A DNA stretch of 64,000 bases, taken from Lustribacter sp965277075. Its GTDB lineage: Bacteria > Vulcanimicrobiota > Vulcanimicrobiia > Vulcanimicrobiales > Vulcanimicrobiaceae. This document shows positions 8,396-16,915 of the stretch, piece after piece. Positions within the stretch are counted from its first letter, which is position 1; each line of letters starts with the position of its first letter. Below the pieces are notes generated by a model, which was not told the DNA's origin, made no database searches, and worked only from the letters and a program-made list of their open reading frames with translations. The stretch is taken from NCBI GenBank assembly GCA_965277075.1, contig OZ255707.1:2604001-2668000 (forward strand). The letters are read 5' to 3'. The position numbers were made by a program, and so were the translations under genes.

Positions 8396-9564
8396 CGCGG
8401 AACGCCGCCCGGGTTGCTCACGACGACGAACGTTTTCTTCGCCGGATCCCAATGCGTCATCACCGCCGCGAGGTCGTTGATCCCGCGTTGCGGCACGCCC
8501 GGAAAGTTATACAGTCCGTTGATGCCGATGAACGAGCGCTGTTCGGCGATGAACGCGCGAAGTTGGTCGGCCGTCAAGCCGGTGCCGTGTTTTTGAAGCG
8601 CCGCGATCACCAATAATCCAGGATCCCAAGCGTAGCCTTGGCCGACATCCGGCCGTATGCCCAGCGGCTTGAACGCGTCGTAAAAGGTCGTTACCGCATC
8701 GCGCAGGGGCCCGCGCCGGATATTCGCCGCATCGAAGAAGCGCAGGCCGACGAAGTGCACGTTGTGCAAGTCGAATTGCGCGTACTGCGCCATCTGCGCG
8801 TACGTCATGTTCCCGGTCGATGTGACGATCGGAAGGTTGAGGCCGGAGTCGGCGACCGCGCGCAGCATGGTGCCGAACGGCGTGCCGGTCGTGAACAGGA
8901 CGAGCGCGTCGGGGTTGCTCTGTTTGATGCGCGCGAGTTGGGCCGAAACGCTGACGTCGGAAGGAGCGAAGTGTTCCCGCGAAACGATCGCGACGTCATG
9001 ATTCTCCGGTCGCGCCGCGGCCGCATCGAGCGCGCGCTCGGCGTCTTGTCCGGTGGCGTCGGTCGACATCAAAACGCCGAGCCGCTTGTAACCGGAAAGC
9101 CGGAAGTAGCGCAGTGCCACAGCGAGGATGTCATTGGTGGAGACGCCCGCCGAGAATTGATAGCTTCCCGCTTCGGGATGCACGCCCGGCGAGAAGCAGT
9201 ATTCGACCGTACCGGTCTTGGTCAGCGCGGCAATCGCCGCACAGGTGGCGACGACTGACGAACCGAGAATCACCGGCGGCCGCTTTGCAAGAATTCCGTT
9301 CGTCAGCTGGACGGCGACTTGGGGACTCGTCTGGTCGTCGACAACATCGAAGTGAATCGGCGTGCCGTGGATGCCGCCGTGCGCATTGACGTCTTTCTCG
9401 AGCGCCTCGAGCGATTGCGCTTCTTCCTTGCCGAGAAATGCGGCGGGACCGCTCAACGGCAGCACGACCGGGATCGCGTAGGGCGCCGAGCTTGCGGCAG
9501 CGCCCGCAGCGGCCGTCGCACCCAGCGTAACCGCCAATCCGAGCATGAGGAAGCGTCGATACAT
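8392..9564 (-). CDS. LivJ-like ABC substrate-binding protein (first of the operon)
   Basis: A 390-residue secreted binding protein with a clean signal peptide (MYRRFLMLGLAVTLGATAAAGAAA). The mature start YAIPVVLPLSGPAAFLGKEE is typical of type I LivJ/AmiC-like proteins. It is the first gene after marR, and a palindrome at 9607-9617 lies 43 bases upstream. It is paralogous to the protein at 6137-7306; the two probably bind related ligands or arose by duplication inside the operon. As for its paralogue, no transporter membrane or ATPase subunit is encoded in the window. Confidence 0.9.
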   Translation of the reverse strand: MYRRFLMLGLAVTLGATAAAGAAASSAPYAIPVVLPLSGPAAFLGKEEAQSLEALEKDVNAHGGIHGTPIHFDVVDDQTSPQVAVQLTNGILAKRPPVILGSSVVATCAAIAALTKTGTVEYCFSPGVHPEAGSYQFSAGVSTNDILAVALRYFRLSGYKRLGVLMSTDATGQDAERALDAAAARPENHDVAIVSREHFAPSDVSVSAQLARIKQSNPDALVLFTTGTPFGTMLRAVADSGLNLPIVTSTGNMTYAQMAQYAQFDLHNVHFVGLRFFDAANIRRGPLRDAVTTFYDAFKPLGIRPDVGQGYAWDPGLLVIAALQKHGTGLTADQLRAFIAEQRSFIGINGLYNFPGVPQRGINDLAAVMTHWDPAKKTFVVVSNPGGVPR

Positions 9565-9606
9565 GCGGACTCCGTCGAAAGATAATCCCGATGGCGCGAA
9601 TATTAG

Positions 9607-9617
9607 TTGAATCTCAA
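9607..9617. promoter_or_regulatory. Putative MarR operator 1
   Basis: TTGAATCTCAA is an inverted repeat with half-sites TTGA and TCAA. It lies in the 71-bp gap between marR and the first binding-protein gene. Nearly the same element, with one more central base, lies on the other side of marR at 10170-10181. A second imperfect inverted repeat (AAACT...AAGTTT) follows at 9617-9635. Position and similarity suggest that the neighbouring MarR protein binds here. Confidence 0.5.
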
Positions 9618-9635
9618 ACTATTGTCAAATAAGTT

Positions 9636-10136
9636 TCACGCGCTGCGCCGGTTTGCGGGCAGCGCCTTCTCCGCTTCCGAGCTCCGTTCGGCGGCGGCCT
9701 CGACGTTGGTTGCCATACGGCCCAGGACGCGCTGGAAGACGGCGATATCGCGGGCCGATATCCCGGCAAGCATCGTCGTTTGATGGCTCTTCGCGATCGC
9801 GTGGATTTCCGCCGCGATCCGCCGGCCGCGCACGGTCAAGGTGACCATCACCGAACGATTGTCGTCGGGAGGACGCGTCCGTCGGATCAGCCCGTCGCGT
9901 TCGAACCGGCGCAGCATATGCGAGAGCGTCGAGAGCTCGATGCACGTTATCTCCGCGATCTCACCGATGCGAATGTTTGGATTTTGCAGGACGACGACCA
10001 TCACGCGGGCGCCCGGCACGTTGACGCCGTAATGCGCGAACTCGCGCGTTGCGTTGGCGACGCTGAGCGCCGTCACGCGGTGCATCGTGAACGGGACGGT
10101 GTGGCGGAAGAGGGTGTTGCGAGCGCTGCCGGCCAT
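9636..10136 (-). CDS. MarR-family transcriptional regulator
   Basis: A 166-residue winged-helix regulator. The helix-turn-helix region is IRIGEIAEITCIELSTLSHM followed by LRRFERDGLIRR, and the wing is RRTRPPDDNRSVMVTLT, all standard for MarR. The start ATG 10136 is chosen because it gives the usual N-terminal dimerisation helix and leaves a 94-bp divergent promoter region to the M24-like gene. The gene heads the operon 9564-4486. Matching palindromes on both sides suggest autoregulation and control of the operon and of the divergent gene, probably released by a phenolic ligand as in other MarR proteins (inference). Confidence 0.9.
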   Translation of the reverse strand: MAGSARNTLFRHTVPFTMHRVTALSVANATREFAHYGVNVPGARVMVVVLQNPNIRIGEIAEITCIELSTLSHMLRRFERDGLIRRTRPPDDNRSVMVTLTVRGRRIAAEIHAIAKSHQTTMLAGISARDIAVFQRVLGRMATNVEAAAERSSEAEKALPANRRSA

Positions 10137-10169
10137 ACGACCGATCTTCGCCGTCCGGCGGCAAAACAC

Positions 10170-10181
10170 TTGAATTCTCAA
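10170..10181. promoter_or_regulatory. Putative MarR operator 2
   Basis: TTGAATTCTCAA is a palindrome with half-sites TTGA and TCAA, and it is followed by ATTG. It sits between the divergent starts of marR (10136) and the M24-like gene (10231). It shares both half-sites with the element at 9607-9617. It could repress both genes at once. Confidence 0.5.
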
Positions 10182-10230
10182 TTGTTTCGTGCTACCACAC
10201 TCGTGCATTCACGCGTCCGGAGATCACCGT

Positions 10231-11577
10231 ATGCTCGCCGACATACCGCCCAATTTGCGTAGCGCGAACCAGCCCTGGCGTGTGGTCGTTCCGCTTCCGC
10301 CCGACGCACGTGCGACGAAGCGCCTCCTGCCGTATCTGCCGCAACTCTCGCTCGACGAACGCAACCGCCGCTGGGCACAGACGCGTAAGCGCATGGTGCT
10401 CAAAGGTCTCGATGCGTTGCTGTTCTTGGCCAACGACATCTACTGGGACATGGGCTATGCGAACCTGCGCTACCTCACGCAGTGCGGTTCGAAGATCGGC
10501 TCGTATGCGCTGTTCTTTCACGACCGCGATCCGATCGTGTGGAACGCCGTCGCGCACATGAACCGGCCGACCAACTTGCATCTCTCCACGCAAGAATGGA
10601 CCACCGATCTGCGTCCGATGACCGGCCTCGCATCGGTGACCGCCGAACTGCGCGAACGGGGTTTCGCCGGCGGCCGGATCGGACTGGTCGGTTTCAGCTC
10701 GACGATCCAGACGACGCCGACGCTGCTGTACGGCGACGTTATCGCGCTCGAAAAAGATGTGCCGAACGCGGAGTTCGTGGACGTGGGCGACATGTTCGAA
10801 GAGATGCGGCTCGTCAAGAGCGCCGAGGAACAGAACATGCTGCGCCAGGCCGGCAAAATCTCGAAGAAGGTCATCGACCGCGTGTTGGAGTTCGCGCGGC
10901 CGGGGGTGACCGAAGCCGAAGTGTACGCCGAGATGATCAAGACGCAAATCGCGAACGGCGGCGAGCCGAACATCTTCAATCTTTTCGCGAGCGGGCCGGT
11001 CGAACATCCGCCGGACGAGCTTTGGCATCTCTTACACGGTGCCGAACAGCCGCTCGTGCCGACGACGCGGCCGCTCGACGACGGCGACATCATCGTCTCC
11101 GAATATCACACGAAGTACGGCGGCTATCTGTGCCACACCGAATTTACCGCCTACATCGGAAAAACCGCTCCGCAACGTTTGAAAGACATCTTCAAGGTCT
11201 GCGTCGAGTGCCTCGATGTGAGCAAAGGGGAATTGCGCGCGGGGAACCGGCTGCGCGATGCGTGGACGGCGATTCGGAAACCGGCCGAACGCGCCGGCCT
11301 CGACTTCGTCGAACTCGGCTGGCACGCGATGGGCGTCGCATCGCCGGAGTTTCCGACCGTGATCTATCCCGAACGCTACGGCGGCAACGCGCTCAACGGT
11401 CATCACATCGGCGATCTCGTCTTCGAAGAGGGCATGGCGTTCGGTAACAACATCGACCTCCACGATCCCCATTGGAAACTCGATGTCGGCTGCATGTTTT
11501 CCGACTTCATGATCGTCGGCCGGAACGAAGCCGAACTCTGCATCGGCACGCCGCGCGAACTGCCCGAGCTTTCCTAG
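10231..11577 (+). CDS. M24-family (creatinase/aminopeptidase P-like) protein with altered metal site
   Basis: A 448-residue pita-bread-fold protein: a creatinase-like N-terminal domain (residues ~40-190), then the M24 domain (~200-440). ATG 10231 has GGAG eight bases upstream. In metallopeptidases the first two metal ligands are Asp residues in a pattern like VDFG...DITR. Here the equivalent stretch reads VSEYHTKYGGYLCHTEFTAY, so both Asp are replaced. The His region is present as NGHHIGD, but the final Glu site reads MFSDFMIVG. A metal-free creatinase-like hydrolase, or a lyase of the family, is therefore likelier than a peptidase. It is divergent from marR and shares the operator region. 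Confidence 0.85.
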   Translation: MLADIPPNLRSANQPWRVVVPLPPDARATKRLLPYLPQLSLDERNRRWAQTRKRMVLKGLDALLFLANDIYWDMGYANLRYLTQCGSKIGSYALFFHDRDPIVWNAVAHMNRPTNLHLSTQEWTTDLRPMTGLASVTAELRERGFAGGRIGLVGFSSTIQTTPTLLYGDVIALEKDVPNAEFVDVGDMFEEMRLVKSAEEQNMLRQAGKISKKVIDRVLEFARPGVTEAEVYAEMIKTQIANGGEPNIFNLFASGPVEHPPDELWHLLHGAEQPLVPTTRPLDDGDIIVSEYHTKYGGYLCHTEFTAYIGKTAPQRLKDIFKVCVECLDVSKGELRAGNRLRDAWTAIRKPAERAGLDFVELGWHAMGVASPEFPTVIYPERYGGNALNGHHIGDLVFEEGMAFGNNIDLHDPHWKLDVGCMFSDFMIVGRNEAELCIGTPRELPELS

Positions 11578-12665
11578 GGCGACGGCGCTCGGACGGCGTC
11601 GTCGGGGAAGATGCGCTCCGCCGCGACGCGGACGATTCCCGCGATCGGAATCGCGAGCAGCGCGCCGAGAATGCCGAACGCTTCGCTGCCGAGCAACAGC
11701 GCGACGAACACGACGAGCGGCGTCACGCCGACCGCTTTCGAGACGACCAGCGGCGTCAGCACGTTTTGCTGCACCGCGAGGATGACGCTGTAAAGCACGG
11801 CGACGACGATCAACTTCACGAGGCCGACGGTGAAGAACGCGATCACGAGCACCGGCACGGCCGCGATGATCGGGCCGATCAGCGGCACGATACTCACGAC
11901 CCCCGCAAGCGAGCCGAGCAAAATCGCATACGGCACGCCGACCGCGAGCAACACGATCGTTCCGGCGACACCGACAGCGACCGCCAACAGTACCTGTCCG
12001 CGCACGAAGCCGCCGATCACGCCGTCGACGTCGCGCATGAAATCGAGCGTCGCAAGCCGGTGTCGTGCGGGCACGATGCGCAACCCGAACGCGCGGAGAA
12101 TCGTCAGATCGCCGAGCACGAGTAGCGTCAATCCGAGAACGAGGAAGACGTCGATCACGATCGAGGTCGTACCGCTGACGATCGCCAACGCGTGCGTGCC
12201 GAATCCGGCGGCGAGCCCCCCGACGATTGCGCCGACCTTGCCGGCGTTCTGCGCGATCGTCTCGCGCACGCCCATCGGCAGGCGCGCGAGCAGCGGCGAA
12301 TGCGCGGGATCGGCGATCTCGCGTTGCGCGCTCGCGACGATGTGCGGGAAGTCTTTCACCAGTTCGGTCGCTTGCGTCGCGAGCGCCGGCGCGAGCCATG
12401 CAAGCGCTCCGGCGACGATCACGCCGACCGCAACGTACACGATGATCGCAGCGACCGTCACGGGGACGCGCCGCTTCTCGAGCCAGGCCACCGGCGGATA
12501 GACGAGGTACGCGAACAGAATCGCGAAGATGATCACGACGAGCGTGTTGTGGACGCGATCGAAGACGCTGGTCAGCATCCACAAAAGTCCGCCGATGCCG
12601 AGCGCGAGCCCGACAAGCAAAATCGCACGAACGAGGCGCGCGTTCTCCCGTCTCTCTTCTATCAC
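11574..12665 (-). CDS. AI-2E/PerM-family membrane transporter
   Basis: A 363-residue multi-pass inner-membrane protein. It opens with hydrophobic helices (LVRAILLVGLALGIGGLLWM), then LVYPPVAWLEKRRVPVTVAA, the typical AI-2E/PerM beginning. A soluble insert follows (residues ~70-150) and then a block of C-terminal helices containing GVVSIVPLIGPIIAAVPVLV, close to the family signature. The start is a GTG at 12665, 22 bases after the preceding gene; no good Shine-Dalgarno is seen. Family members export quorum signals or small solutes, or act as Na+/H+ antiporters, so the substrate is open. It converges with the M24-like gene, overlapping by four bases. Confidence 0.88.
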   Translation of the reverse strand: MIEERRENARLVRAILLVGLALGIGGLLWMLTSVFDRVHNTLVVIIFAILFAYLVYPPVAWLEKRRVPVTVAAIIVYVAVGVIVAGALAWLAPALATQATELVKDFPHIVASAQREIADPAHSPLLARLPMGVRETIAQNAGKVGAIVGGLAAGFGTHALAIVSGTTSIVIDVFLVLGLTLLVLGDLTILRAFGLRIVPARHRLATLDFMRDVDGVIGGFVRGQVLLAVAVGVAGTIVLLAVGVPYAILLGSLAGVVSIVPLIGPIIAAVPVLVIAFFTVGLVKLIVVAVLYSVILAVQQNVLTPLVVSKAVGVTPLVVFVALLLGSEAFGILGALLAIPIAGIVRVAAERIFPDDAVRAPSP

Positions 12666-12687
12666 GAGAGGGGTTTGCCCAGAAAAC

Positions 12688-13050
12688 TCAGCTAGGAGGC
12701 GGTGTCTCGCGAAACGCGTTGCCGGCAAGTGCGAGCGCCAGGGCGCCGCCGATGTGCGCGGCGTGCTGCGGTCGCAGACCATGCAGCGATGCAACGGCGG
12801 CCGCGTCGGCGAGTGCGACGATCGTCGACCAGAAGCAGATGCGCGCGAGCGCCGGCCGGTCGTCGCGATTCGAAATGAGTGCGCCGCCGATCGCGATGTC
12901 GCGTGCGCCGAGCGCTCGCACCAGCGCGAGCGCGGTCGGGTCGTTCGACGGTAACCCGTACTGCGCGGCGGAGGGACGCGGCGCGATAATCGCGCCCGTC
13001 CCGATCGCCATGAAGGCGGCGCCCAGCGCCATCGCAAGCGTATTCTGCAT
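12688..13050 (-). CDS. small conserved membrane protein (DUF4267-like)
   Basis: A 120-residue, Ala-rich protein with four probable membrane helices. The pattern GAAFMAIGTGAIIAPRPSA then a loop and ALVRALGARDIAIGGAL resembles DUF4267-type small membrane proteins, in which a conserved RxxGxRD follows the first helix. ATG 13050 has GGAG close upstream. A longer form from ATG 13107 would run into the divergent nitroreductase start at 13100, so the short form is preferred. It precedes the AI-2E gene and is probably cotranscribed. Function unknown. Confidence 0.6.
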   Translation of the reverse strand: MQNTLAMALGAAFMAIGTGAIIAPRPSAAQYGLPSNDPTALALVRALGARDIAIGGALISNRDDRPALARICFWSTIVALADAAAVASLHGLRPQHAAHIGGALALALAGNAFRETPPPS

Positions 13051-13099
13051 CGCTCCATAGACCGCCGGAACGCGCCGTTCGTTGACGAATTCCCGGGCA

Positions 13100-13669
13100 A
13101 TGGACATTATCGAGGCGATCAAAACGCGCCGGACCATCGGCAAAAGCGAGGGCGACGTCCCGCGTGAGACAATCGTCGAGCTGATCGAAGCCGCGACCTG
13201 GGCGCCCAACCACAAGCTGACGCAGCCGTGGCGTTTCAGCGTCGTCACCGGGAGTGCACGTGAAGCGCTGGGGCAGGTCTGGGCGCAGAATGCCGCTGCG
13301 AGCGTCCCGGCGGAGCAGCGCGACGCCTTCATCGCGGGCGAAGCCAAGAAGCCGCTGCGCGCGCCGGCGTTGATCATCGTGAGCGTGCGCACCGATCCCA
13401 ACCCGGTCACGGCCGAAGAAGACCTTACGGCGACGGCTGCGGCCGTACAAAATCTGCTCCTGGCCGCACACGCGAAGGGTCTGGCCGCCGCGTGGAAGTC
13501 CGGCAAGATCGTCTACAGCGATGCGGTAAAGCGCTTCTTGAGCCTCGAGCTTGCCGATCGCATCATTGCGATCGTCTATCTTGGTGCCGTCGCGAAGGAA
13601 GACGCGCCCGTGCGCGAACGCGACGTCGAGGGCACGATCCGCTGGATCGGAGATCCCGTTCCCGCGTAA
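13100..13669 (+). CDS. nitroreductase-family protein (YdjA-like)
   Basis: A 189-residue FMN-dependent oxidoreductase fold. The N-terminal phosphate-binding signature is AIKTRRTIGKSEG, and WAPNHKLTQPWRFSVV is the second FMN-contact region, as in YdjA-type single-domain nitroreductases. The C-terminal half has ADRIIAIVYLG. It starts at ATG 13100, head-to-head with the small membrane protein. It probably reduces nitro- or quinone-type substrates using NAD(P)H; the physiological substrate is unknown. A second, distant nitroreductase lies at 23321-23941. Confidence 0.9.
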   Translation: MDIIEAIKTRRTIGKSEGDVPRETIVELIEAATWAPNHKLTQPWRFSVVTGSAREALGQVWAQNAAASVPAEQRDAFIAGEAKKPLRAPALIIVSVRTDPNPVTAEEDLTATAAAVQNLLLAAHAKGLAAAWKSGKIVYSDAVKRFLSLELADRIIAIVYLGAVAKEDAPVRERDVEGTIRWIGDPVPA

Positions 13670-13693
13670 TCCGTCTCGAGGTTCCACCGCCGT

Positions 13694-14854
13694 ATGCCAT
13701 CGACGACCGGCCGCATTCTCTCGACGCATGCGGGCAGTTTACCGCGCAGTGAATCGCTGCGCACGCTGATCTTCGATCGCGCGGCGCGCAAGCCGTTCGA
13801 CACGGCGCGACTCGCGACGGAGTTGCGTGCCGGCGTCGCGGATGTCGTGCGCAAACAGCACGCGGCGGGGATGGACTACGTCAACGACGGCGAGATCGGC
13901 AAGACGAACTTCACCAACTACTGCCGCGAACGGATCGCCGGCTTCGAGTCACGGACCTTCGCGCCGGGTGAAGGCACGCCGCCGCACAGTATCTCGGCAC
14001 GCGACGAGATTCGCTTCGGCGAGTACTTTCGCTCCGGCCACGGCGACACGATCGGTAATTCAAGCCGGATGCAGGCCTTCTGCGTCGAGCCGTTACGCTA
14101 CATCGGGCACGACGCGCTGCGCGAGGACATCAGCAATCTCAAAGCCGCCGCGCACAGCGTCGACGTCGCCGGCGTCTTCATGAATGCCAACACGCCCGGG
14201 ACGATCGAGCACTGGCTCTTCAACGAACACTACACGGACGAAGAGGCGTTCCTCTACGCGATCGGCGAGGTGATGCGTGAGGAATACACGGCGATTCACG
14301 ATGCGGGTTTCCTCTTGCAGATCGACGATCCGGATTTGCCCGACGCTTGGCAGATGTATCCCGACATGACGGTCGAGGCGTACCGGAGTTACGCGCGCCT
14401 GCGCGTCGAAGTGCTCAACCACGCCTTGCGCGGCATTCCCAAAGACGACGTGCAGTTACACGTGTGCTGGGGGAGCTTCCACGGTCCGCACCAGAATGAC
14501 ATCCCGCTGCGCGACATCATCGACGTGATCTTCAGCGTCAACGCCGGGCGCTTTTCGATCGAGGCGTCGAACCCCGTGCACGAACACGAGTGGCGTGTAT
14601 TCGAAGACGTCAAACTGCCCGATGGTGCGGTGCTCATTCCCGGCGTCGTCGGGCACGCAACAAACTTCATCGAGCATCCGGATCTCGTCGCGGACCGGCT
14701 CGAACGCTACGCGAAGCTTGTCGGTCGCGACAACGTCATCGCCGGAACCGATTGCGGTATCGGGCCGCGAGTCGGTCATCCGGAGATCGCGTGGGCGAAG
14801 CTCGAGTCGATTTCCGCCGGCGCGAAAGCAGCAACTGCGCGCCTCTGGCGGTAG
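13694..14854 (+). CDS. cobalamin-independent methionine synthase-like protein (MetE C-terminal domain family)
   Basis: A 386-residue TIM-barrel protein of the MetE C-terminal/UROD superfamily. It starts TGRILSTHAGSLPRSESL, the family opening. The zinc ligands can be matched: His and Cys in LHVCWGSF, Glu in FSIEASNP and Cys in GTDCGIGPR. It is half the length of MetE and has no N-terminal barrel, like stand-alone enzymes that move alkyl groups from non-folate donors such as coenzyme M conjugates or glutathione-type thiols. It is followed one base later by an MFS transporter, with which it is likely cotranscribed. True methionine synthesis is possible but not favoured. Confidence 0.85.
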   Translation: MPSTTGRILSTHAGSLPRSESLRTLIFDRAARKPFDTARLATELRAGVADVVRKQHAAGMDYVNDGEIGKTNFTNYCRERIAGFESRTFAPGEGTPPHSISARDEIRFGEYFRSGHGDTIGNSSRMQAFCVEPLRYIGHDALREDISNLKAAAHSVDVAGVFMNANTPGTIEHWLFNEHYTDEEAFLYAIGEVMREEYTAIHDAGFLLQIDDPDLPDAWQMYPDMTVEAYRSYARLRVEVLNHALRGIPKDDVQLHVCWGSFHGPHQNDIPLRDIIDVIFSVNAGRFSIEASNPVHEHEWRVFEDVKLPDGAVLIPGVVGHATNFIEHPDLVADRLERYAKLVGRDNVIAGTDCGIGPRVGHPEIAWAKLESISAGAKAATARLWR

Positions 14855-14855
14855 T

Positions 14856-15995
14856 ATGGTCGTGGCGCTGCTGCCGATTTACGGCATCACGCTGATCGAC
14901 GTACTCGGCTACATGATCATGATCCCGTTGCTGCCGTACTATGCGGAGAAGTTCGGCGCGAACGGCGTCGAGGTCGGCGCGCTGCTGGCGACGATGGCGA
15001 TCGCATCGGCGATCGCGGCGCCGTTTTGGGGTGCGCTGAGCGACCGTGCCGGCCGCAAACCGATCGTGTTGATCTCGCAGTGCATCTCGCTCGCCGGCTA
15101 TCTGCTGCTCGCGTGGGCACCGTCGCTCGCGATGCTCTACGTCGCACGCGGTATCGCGGGTTTTGGCGGCGGCAACCTCGGCGTCACGCAGTCCTATATC
15201 GCCGACGTCACGGACGAGAAGCAGCGCGATAAGGCGTACGCGGCGTTCGGCGTCGTGTTCGGCACCGCAATCGTGCTCGGGCCGGTGCTCGGCGGCGCGC
15301 TCGTTCACGTCGGGTTCTGGTTGCCCTTCGTCGTCTCGGCGGCGATCGAACTCGTCAACATCGGGCTCACGCTGCGCTTTCTGCCGTCGACCAAAGGACG
15401 GCGCACGAAGATCGACGTCGTGCGTACCGCCCGCGAGATATGGGACGACACGCGCATCCGCGGTCTGATCGCGCAACACTTCTTGTTCATCTTTGCGGTG
15501 ACGTCGTTCTTCTCGATTTTAGCCCTCTATCTCAAACGCGCGCTCGATTTCGGCCCGGAGGCGGCGAGCTACATGATCGCCGGTGCGGGCATCGTCGGCG
15601 GCATCGCGCTCGTCGTCGGGGTCGGCCCGCTCGCGCAGCGGTATGGCGACGTGATCGTCGCGCGCGCGGGCCTCTTCATCAGCGCGGTCGCCTACGCGCT
15701 GCTCGGTTTCGCGCACACGACGTGGACGTTCGCGGGCGTCCTCGCGCTGTGGGCCGTCGGCGCGTCGTGCATCGAGCCGACGATCTCGGCGCTGCTTTCG
15801 ACCGCCGTTCCCGCCGACCGCCGCGGCGCGATGCTCGGCTTCAACGACCTGATGAACAACGTCGCGCTGATGCTTGCGCCGTCGCTCGGCGGTTTCATCG
15901 TCGACGTCAACGTCGCGTTGATCGGCCTCGTGCCGGGGCTCGCGATCTTGGGCGCTCTAGTCCTGACGCGTTCGCCCGTACGTCATGGGTCGTGA
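14856..15995 (+). CDS. MFS transporter (TetA/multidrug-like, 12 TM)
   Basis: A 379-residue transporter of the major facilitator superfamily. Motif A is in the loop between helices 2 and 3 as GALSDRAGRKPIVLISQ. A drug-efflux-like motif C follows in helix 5 as GTAIVLGPVLGGALV. The start ATG 14856 lies one base after the preceding stop; longer frames run into that gene and are not supported. Features point to a DHA1-type drug/H+ antiporter. Its end overlaps the opposite-strand gene by 13 bases. Confidence 0.9.
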   Translation: MVVALLPIYGITLIDVLGYMIMIPLLPYYAEKFGANGVEVGALLATMAIASAIAAPFWGALSDRAGRKPIVLISQCISLAGYLLLAWAPSLAMLYVARGIAGFGGGNLGVTQSYIADVTDEKQRDKAYAAFGVVFGTAIVLGPVLGGALVHVGFWLPFVVSAAIELVNIGLTLRFLPSTKGRRTKIDVVRTAREIWDDTRIRGLIAQHFLFIFAVTSFFSILALYLKRALDFGPEAASYMIAGAGIVGGIALVVGVGPLAQRYGDVIVARAGLFISAVAYALLGFAHTTWTFAGVLALWAVGASCIEPTISALLSTAVPADRRGAMLGFNDLMNNVALMLAPSLGGFIVDVNVALIGLVPGLAILGALVLTRSPVRHGS

Positions 15996-16915
15996 AGCTC
16001 TTGGACTTCCGTCGAGATGCCGAACGTGTAGCGCGGCGACTGCGCGGTCAGTACCAGGTGTTCGAAACTGAACTTCAGATCGCCCACGGTGTTGTTGTCG
16101 CCGAAATTGATCGGTTCGATCGCGTGCTCTTCCGCAACGTACGACCCGCCCTCTTTGCGCGTGAACGTCACCTTGAACATCGCGCGATCGATGGGAGAGC
16201 GATCGCCGACGCCATGTACGATCGCCTCGCGAATGTAACCGGTATCGATCTCCATCCACAACTCGCGCAACCGATTGTGGTACGGATCGCGCAGCGGCTC
16301 GAGCTTGAGGTGCGCGATGTTGCCGTCGATCTCGGACAACGTCACCGTATAGCGCTGCGCATCGAGGCCCGTGCGGCCGATCGTCGTGAAGCCGTCCGCG
16401 CGTGAGGAGAACGTCTCGCCCTCATGGACGACGACGTACGGGCGCGGTGCCGTGAGGCCGTGGTTCTGATCGACCGCGAGCGCAACCGGGCCGACGGGAT
16501 CGCCGGTATCGGTTGAGTTCAGCGCGCCCGTGGCCACCGCCGTGTCGGTACTCGGCTTCCCATTGTTCGCTCCCACGGAACGCGGGGCTGCATCGGAGAG
16601 ACCGAAGCCGAGGCCGATACTCGTTCCGCGCGGATTGGCCGGATTTGCGCGCTCTTGTTGACTGAAGATATCGGCGTACACGCTCGCGTGCGTCATGTCT
16701 TCGGTCGTCACCCAGGTGTCGACGTGCCGGATGCCGTTCGTGAACGTCACGACGACGTTGTACGTCGCGTAACGCGCGTGCGCGTCGCTCTCCGCGACCT
16801 TGATCGCGCGCGCGAACAACGTTTCGCCCCGCGACGATGCCGGATTGGCTTGGTGGACGAACGCGAGAACGGTCAAACTTGCAACGATCCGGCGGATCGC
16901 GAGACGGTACATCAT
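15983..16915 (-). CDS. secreted protein of a lineage-specific family (copy 1)
   Basis: A 310-residue protein of unknown function with a signal peptide (two adjacent ATG codons, hydrophobic stretch ending near NPASS). It is about 50 percent similar by eye to the gene immediately upstream (16916-17842). Shared blocks include LAFVHQ, VAESDAHA, GDPVGPVALAVDQNHGL, YHNRLRELW, YIREAIVHGVGDRSP and the very C-terminus FGIST. A weaker relative lies at 29724-30563 and a fragment at 58775-58888. No catalytic motif is visible; an extracellular or periplasmic beta-rich structure is likely. The gene directly abuts its paralogue. Confidence 0.75.
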   Translation of the reverse strand: MMYRLAIRRIVASLTVLAFVHQANPASSRGETLFARAIKVAESDAHARYATYNVVVTFTNGIRHVDTWVTTEDMTHASVYADIFSQQERANPANPRGTSIGLGFGLSDAAPRSVGANNGKPSTDTAVATGALNSTDTGDPVGPVALAVDQNHGLTAPRPYVVVHEGETFSSRADGFTTIGRTGLDAQRYTVTLSEIDGNIAHLKLEPLRDPYHNRLRELWMEIDTGYIREAIVHGVGDRSPIDRAMFKVTFTRKEGGSYVAEEHAIEPINFGDNNTVGDLKFSFEHLVLTAQSPRYTFGISTEVQELHDP

